Origin: Chryseobacterium phosphatilyticum
GTDB lineage: Bacteria; Bacteroidota; Bacteroidia; Flavobacteriales; Weeksellaceae
Length of the DNA: 64,000 bases
Assembly (NCBI RefSeq): GCF_002899825.2
Contig: NZ_PPED02000001.1
Span: forward strand, 1,426,001-1,490,000
Reading direction: 5' to 3'
The stretch's first letter is position 1, and each line of letters opens with the position of its first letter. A model generated the notes under the pieces. That model was not told the DNA's origin. It made no database searches and worked only from the letters and a program-made list of their open reading frames with translations. This document shows positions 61,432 through 64,000 of the stretch, piece by piece. The position numbers and the translations under genes were made by a program.

Positions 61432-64000
61432 TTAATATTCCCAATCCGCTTCCGTTACAACTCTTCCGTTGATTTTCTCATGCAAAGCCTGGAATACCAC
61501 GAAAAGAACCGGAACCACAAAAATCCCTAAGATCGTTCCGAAAAGCATTCCTGAAATAGCCGCATACCCGATAGAATGATTACCTAACGCGGATGGACCT
61601 ACCACAAAAATCAATGGAATCAACCCTGTAATAAATGCTAAAGAAGTCATTAGAATAGGACGCAAGCGGGCTTTTGCCCCTTCAACGGCAGAAGCGATGA
61701 GACTCTTGCCCGCTCTACGTCTCTGAATCGCAAATTCTACAATCAGAATCCCATTCTTTGCCAATAGCCCAATCAACATAACCAAAGCAATCTGAACATA
61801 AATATTATTGGAAAGTTCCGCAAATGTAATCCCAACAAAAACACCAGACAATCCTACCGGAATTGCAATCAATACTGCTAATGGAAGAATATAGCTCTCA
61901 TATTGTGCAGACAAGAGGAAGAATACAAACACGATACACAATCCGAAAATCATCACTGATTGTGAACTGGATCCTGCCTCTTCACGGCTCATTCCTTTAT
62001 AATCATACGTATAACCCGGAGGCAATACCTGTTTACTTACTTCATCTATAGCAGCCATCGCCTGTCCGGTACTGTACCCAGGGGCTGCCATTACTGTTAA
62101 ATTGGATGAATTGAAAAGGTTAAATCGATCGACTACTTCTGCTCCTGTAACCTGCTTTAAACTTACCAGTGTATTCACAGGAACCATCTGACCTAAATTA
62201 TTTTTCACGAAAATACCATTCAATGATTCTTTATCTTGTCTCATTTCTGGGGTAGACTGTACCAATACTCTGTAATATTTTCCAAATCTGTTAAAGTCAG
62301 AAGCCTGGATACTTCCGTAATACCCCTGCATTACACCTAATACATCCGCAACACTCACTCCAAGCTGAGCTGCTTTTACCTCATCTACCAATACTTCAAA
62401 CTGAGGATAGCTAACATCAAAAGTCGTGAAAGCTACCGCTACTTCAGGCCTCTGCATCAAAGCCCCCATCATTCCATAAGAAATATTCCCCAGATTCTGA
62501 AGTTCACCGTTGGTACGGTCCTGAAGCACCAGCTCCATACCACTCGTATTTCCGAAACCATCTACGGTAGGAGTATTCAATACAAGGAAATTGGCTCTTT
62601 TATCCTGAGAAAGCATTCCCTGTGTCTGGCCAATGATATCGTTAATATTATTTATTTTCCCTCTCTCGCCTCCTTTTTTCAGTTTAACAAAAATAGAGGC
62701 TGCTGAAGATGACATAGAACCACTGAATAAGTTCAAACCATCAACAGAAATTACCTTATCTACAGCAGGATTTTTCATCAGAAGATCCTCTGTATCCGAA
62801 ACGACTTTTGACGTTCTATCCTTTGAGGCACCGGGGGCCAGATTCGCCGTTACAATAATGAAACTCTGATCCTCATCCGGAATAAATCCTTTAGGCGTAG
62901 TCATAGACATCCATGCAAACAATCCTCCGAATGCCACAATCAAAAGCATGGCAATCCATTTTCTTTTTAATAAGAATAATATAGCTTTTCCGTAACGGAA
63001 GGTCAGCTTATTGAAACTTGCATTAAAACCGGCAAAAAATCGGTCTTTAAAATTCATTTTTTCATGAGTTCCCGGGTGGTGCTGTTTTAAAAACAGGGCA
63101 CATAATGCCGGACTCAATGTCAATGCATTTACCGCTGAAATAACAATGGCAATGGCTAATGTCAGAGCAAACTGTTGATAAAACAATCCGGTAGACCCAC
63201 TCATAAATGCCACAGGAACAAATACTGCAGACATAATTAGTGTAATAGAGACAATCGCTCCTGTAATTTCACTCATCGCTGACATTGTTGCAGCTCGTGG
63301 ATTAAGTTTTTTATGTTCCATCTTGGCGTGAACGGCCTCCACAACTACAATCGCATCATCTACTACAATACCAATAGCGAGCACCAGAGCAAACAAGGTC
63401 AGAATATTGATTGAAAACCCGAAAATCTTCATAAAGAAGAAAGTACCCACAATAGACACCGGAACTGCAATAGCCGGAATCAGCGTGGAACGGAAATCCT
63501 GCAGGAAGATGTACACTACAATAAATACCAGAATAAACGCCTCTATCAAAGTATGAATCACCTGTTCAATAGACTGATCCAATGCTTCTTTTGTAGCATA
63601 TGGAATTTCATAATCCATTCCCGCCGGGAAAGACTTTTCCAATTCTTTCATTCTCTCCTGAAGCGCAATCTGCACTTCATTTCCATTAGATCCTGCCATC
63701 TGGAAAATAGCCATTGTTACCGACGCTTTCTTATTATAGTTGGAAGAAACGGTATAACTATAGGCTCCAAATTCAACTTTAGCAATATCTTTTAATTTTA
63801 AAACAGAACCATCACTCAATGCTTTAATGGTTATATTCTCATATTGTTCAGGCTCAGTAAATTTCCCTTTGTACCGAAGGACATATTCCATAACCTCTTT
63901 ACTTCTTTCCCCGAATCTTCCGGGTGCCGCTTCAAGGTTTTGACTTTGAATGGCACGGGAAACATCTGATGGGGTAAGGTTGTATGATGTCAGTTTATTC
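61432..64000 (-). CDS. RND efflux transporter permease (HAE1/AcrB-like), 5' end outside the window
   Basis: The visible part has 855 residues and runs off the window edge. The reading frame is open to base 64000 (NKLTSYNLTPSDVSRAIQSQN, then QNLEAAPGRFGER), so ATG at 63891 is internal. The N-terminal 190-200 residues are missing. The family's motifs are present: FQMAGSNGNEVQIAL, a first membrane bundle with LTLFALVLAIGIVVDDAIVVVEAVHAKME (the Asp pair for proton transfer), GFIPDEDQ and a second bundle with LLAKNGILIVEFA. It is an HAE1-type proton-driven drug or bile-salt pump. The duct gene follows directly. Confidence 0.95.
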   Translation of the reverse strand, partial: NKLTSYNLTPSDVSRAIQSQNLEAAPGRFGERSKEVMEYVLRYKGKFTEPEQYENITIKALSDGSVLKLKDIAKVEFGAYSYTVSSNYNKKASVTMAIFQMAGSNGNEVQIALQERMKELEKSFPAGMDYEIPYATKEALDQSIEQVIHTLIEAFILVFIVVYIFLQDFRSTLIPAIAVPVSIVGTFFFMKIFGFSINILTLFALVLAIGIVVDDAIVVVEAVHAKMEHKKLNPRAATMSAMSEITGAIVSITLIMSAVFVPVAFMSGSTGLFYQQFALTLAIAIVISAVNALTLSPALCALFLKQHHPGTHEKMNFKDRFFAGFNASFNKLTFRYGKAILFLLKRKWIAMLLIVAFGGLFAWMSMTTPKGFIPDEDQSFIIVTANLAPGASKDRTSKVVSDTEDLLMKNPAVDKVISVDGLNLFSGSMSSSAASIFVKLKKGGERGKINNINDIIGQTQGMLSQDKRANFLVLNTPTVDGFGNTSGMELVLQDRTNGELQNLGNISYGMMGALMQRPEVAVAFTTFDVSYPQFEVLVDEVKAAQLGVSVADVLGVMQGYYGSIQASDFNRFGKYYRVLVQSTPEMRQDKESLNGIFVKNNLGQMVPVNTLVSLKQVTGAEVVDRFNLFNSSNLTVMAAPGYSTGQAMAAIDEVSKQVLPPGYTYDYKGMSREEAGSSSQSVMIFGLCIVFVFFLLSAQYESYILPLAVLIAIPVGLSGVFVGITFAELSNNIYVQIALVMLIGLLAKNGILIVEFAIQRRRAGKSLIASAVEGAKARLRPILMTSLAFITGLIPLIFVVGPSALGNHSIGYAAISGMLFGTILGIFVVPVLFVVFQALHEKINGRVVTEADWEY

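Overview
The window reads as chromosome of a Flavobacteriia member, most likely Chryseobacterium or a close Weeksellaceae relative. It is AT-rich. Many upstream regions carry the Bacteroidetes -7 box TAnnTTTG. The content is also typical of the group: a type IX (Por) secretion C-terminal signal, OMP_b-brl and TonB receptors, a DUF4374 lipoprotein, a fused alpha/beta 2-oxoacid dehydrogenase E1, a GH109-type oxidoreductase-like glycosidase and a bacteriocin-like double-glycine peptide gene. I see no rRNA or tRNA gene, no CRISPR array, no transposase and no prophage block. This is core and accessory chromosome with small intergenic repeats.

Layout: 0.3-4.6 kb has a secreted C1 cysteine protease, a frameshifted double-glycine peptide gene, an old-yellow-enzyme reductase divergent from an HxlR regulator, and an AhpD-like protein. 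4.6-14 kb holds housekeeping genes: E1 dehydrogenase, polyprenyl synthase, a sterol-desaturase-family hydroxylase, rlmN and queA. A small 21-bp inverted-repeat element with a decayed four-helix-bundle gene sits between rlmN and queA. 13.7-20.6 kb has AIM24, an M61 peptidase, a serine hydrolase and a tightly overlapping GH109, nucleotidyltransferase, sugar-kinase operon that looks like hexosamine release and activation. 20.7-26 kb carries DNA repair, an S9 peptidase, a T9SS cargo protein and small proteins. 26.3-33.4 kb is a convergent iron/xenosiderophore-type locus: PepSY membrane protein and beta-barrel on +, TonB receptor and DUF4374 lipoprotein on -, with a Fur-box-like palindrome in front of the receptor.

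33.7-37.2 kb has topB and two small genes. 37.4-50 kb is a stress/detoxification region on the - strand. It holds porin, DoxX, amidohydrolase, isochorismatase-like hydrolase, pirin, RidA-like protein, Crp/Fnr regulator, Na+/H+ antiporter and two MhqO-type dioxygenases with an MhqD-type esterase. Three promoters here share the palindrome ATTTAACTAGTTTAAT exactly 25 bases upstream of their -7 boxes. That is the geometry of a class II Crp/Fnr activator, and the Crp/Fnr gene lies in the same cluster. One MhqO copy has an in-frame nonsense codon followed by 45 codons of still-intact reading frame.

50.3-54.3 kb is a methionine transport operon (DMT transporter, metN, metI, metQ). It is preceded by a promoter, a 32-codon leader peptide whose last 15 residues include 5 Met and 2 Cys, and an intrinsic terminator. 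This looks like a sulfur-amino-acid transcription attenuator and is the best candidate for an undescribed system here. 54.4-64 kb has a GH3 beta-glucosidase behind a perfect palindromic operator, an OMP beta-barrel receptor, a DUF2652 protein, and a TolC-type lipoprotein with an RND pump that runs off the window end.
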